Assembly: GCF_002886185.1 (NCBI RefSeq)
Contig: NZ_KZ614147.1
Span: 141,426-205,425 of the forward strand
Length of the DNA stretch: 64,000 bases
Direction: 5' to 3'
Origin: Salipaludibacillus neizhouensis
GTDB taxonomy: Bacteria; Bacillota; Bacilli; Bacillales; Salisediminibacteriaceae
In this document: in pieces, positions 63,300-64,000 of the stretch
Numbering within the stretch: position 1 is the first letter of the stretch
Layout: each line of letters opens with the position of its first letter
Notes under the pieces: model-generated
The model's input: the letters and a program-made list of their open reading frames with translations, nothing else
Databases searched by the model: none
What the model was told of the DNA's origin: nothing
Position numbers and translations under genes: made by a program

Positions 63300-63425
63300 T
63301 AAGAAAAACGGCATAGCCGTCTTTTATTAAAAACAGCGTTAGCTTCCGCCGCCATCTCTTAAGTATCAAGGGTGATTTTCCCTTGATACGCGCGGTGTGA
63401 AGGTAGCTGCTAATTTTATAAATTC
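63300..63425 (-). repeat. Structured intergenic element, copy 2 (upstream of egtB)
   Basis: Same layout as 53780-53915: ACGGC-ATA-GCCGT hairpin with T-run (63308-63320), CTTTTATTAAA linker, CAGC/GCTG closing pair, and inner arm GTATCAAGGG/CCCTTGATAC (63363/63380). The inner arm differs fully from copy 1 yet pairs perfectly. Confidence 0.65.
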
Positions 63426-63506
63426 TGGTGTATCTCTTGAAAAAGAAACCAAAAAAGCCCAAATAGGCTTTTGGGGTCTTACTATGCATTTCATTTGATC
63501 TGACAA

Positions 63507-63707
63507 TTACCTTACTGCACAACGATTTGGTCCAATTTCCATTTCCCGTTGCTTTTCATCTTCCGGATTAGTTTTCCCCATATTTGTCTCGCGTATTTCA
63601 TGGTAAGCGTTTGGTTGTGGTGGTAGGTTTTCTGTTACCATTTTTCTAAACGTCTCTTCATCCTCTATATTTAACCCATGATTTTTTTCAATAAAGTTCC
63701 TAGTTTT
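63507..63707 (-). pseudogene. MBL-fold hydrolase remnant (C-terminal ~66 residues)
   Basis: An open frame without a start codon reads [20 protein letters not shown], then a segment ending [11 protein letters not shown] before TAA. This is the usual C-terminal end of a class of MBL-fold metallo-hydrolases in Bacilli. A stop lies upstream at 63708-63710, and the catalytic domain is absent. Confidence 0.55.
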
Positions 63708-63729
63708 TCAGAAACACTATCATCCTCAT

Positions 63730-64000
63730 TTAATTCATTGATGCTCGAATTGTAGAAAAGGTAAAACCTTTTTTCTTTAACGTCTTGATTAATCTCGGTA
63801 GTACATAAAGTGTTTGCTCAACTTCATGAAGAAGAACAATCGATCCATCTAGAACATAATCGTTTACGTTTTGAATAATCTTTTCAGGATCGTCTTTTAA
63901 TGTCCAATCCAACGAAGCGACGTTCCAGAGGATCGTTTCCATTTCAAGGTTACTTGCAATATCCAACGTATCACTATTATACTGACCGAATGGTGGTCGA
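63730..64000 (-). CDS. Polysaccharide deacetylase (NodB), C-terminal part, cut by window edge
   Basis: The minus frame enters from beyond 64000 with RPPFGQYNSDTLDIASNLEM, then WNVASLDWTL and GSIVLLHEVEQTLYVLPRL, which are NodB motifs 3 to 5 (RPPFG, W-D, LLHE). It removes acetyl groups from a polysaccharide, such as peptidoglycan. The N-terminal half is outside the window, so the subtype cannot be named. Confidence 0.85.
   Translation of the reverse strand, partial: RPPFGQYNSDTLDIASNLEMETILWNVASLDWTLKDDPEKIIQNVNDYVLDGSIVLLHEVEQTLYVLPRLIKTLKKKGFTFSTIRASMN

Noticed and set aside
63265..63522. 85-codon minus frame upstream of egtB
   Set aside because: It runs through the structured repeat; composition is unlike a protein gene and no SD is seen.

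Overview
The window reads as the chromosome of an endospore-forming, low-GC Bacillaceae bacterium. The right half keeps the order known from Bacillus subtilis around glmS: glmS, glmM, cdaR, cdaA, rsiW, sigW, a tRNA cluster with 5S rRNA, pdaB, kbaA, gerD, salA, cwlD and ybaK. SD sequences are strong AGGAGG types, and a SigW promoter, a Fur box, a cre site and a glmS ribozyme are readable.

Layout. (1) 1-13.2 kb is an accessory region. Small, mostly minus-strand genes (ECF sigma/anti-sigma, a lipoprotein, many small membrane proteins, yvdC-yvdD, DUF3147-marR, GNAT, a chlorite-dismutase-like protein, DinB, gntR-ilvD on plus) alternate with recurrent intergenic modules, giving a cassette-array look. 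(2) 13.5-17.8 kb holds a GC-rich saccharopine-dehydrogenase-like gene between 48-bp direct repeats, a WYL regulator, a MazG-like gene, tag and a SnoaL-like gene, with recurring TGACA/TGTCA operators. (3) About 18.4-29.47 kb is a Tn7-like transposon next to glmS: tnsA-tnsB-tnsC, two TniQ/TnsD proteins, and a two-gene cargo (an unknown 262-aa protein plus an XRE/ImmA-IrrE metallopeptidase-like protein). Its right end, with four 20-bp repeats, sits 22 bp past the glmS stop. (4) 29.5-31.6 kb is glmS with its ribozyme leader. (5) 32-36.3 kb is a Fur-boxed siderophore ABC operon and 36.8-41.9 kb a mannitol PTS operon; both lie between glmS and glmM. (6) 42.5-47.7 kb is cell-wall precursor and c-di-AMP genes (glmM, cdaR, cdaA) and rsiW-sigW. 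(7) 47.9-49.2 kb is a 5S-Asn-Thr-Glu-Gln-Lys transcription unit with its own promoter and no 16S or 23S gene in the window. (8) 49.3-54.4 kb is the sporulation/germination block. (9) 54.7-64 kb is variable: a frameshifted hemAT, a HAD phosphatase, photolyase, an mhqR-like regulator, a triple NlpC/P60 protein, an egtB-egtD ergothioneine pair, and a partial polysaccharide deacetylase.

How the parts work together. GlmS and GlmM make glucosamine-1-phosphate for the wall, and CdaA/CdaR set c-di-AMP. SigW/RsiW respond to envelope stress. PdaB, CwlD, GerD, KbaA and SalA serve sporulation, spore cortex or germination. The Tn7-like element uses the 3' end of glmS as a safe site.

Most worth a second look: the cassette-like array with its two module types; the paired, divergent TniQ proteins and the cargo pair of the Tn7-like element; a structured repeat with covarying stems upstream of both cwlD and egtB; the stand-alone 5S-tRNA operon; and ergothioneine genes in a Bacillaceae.
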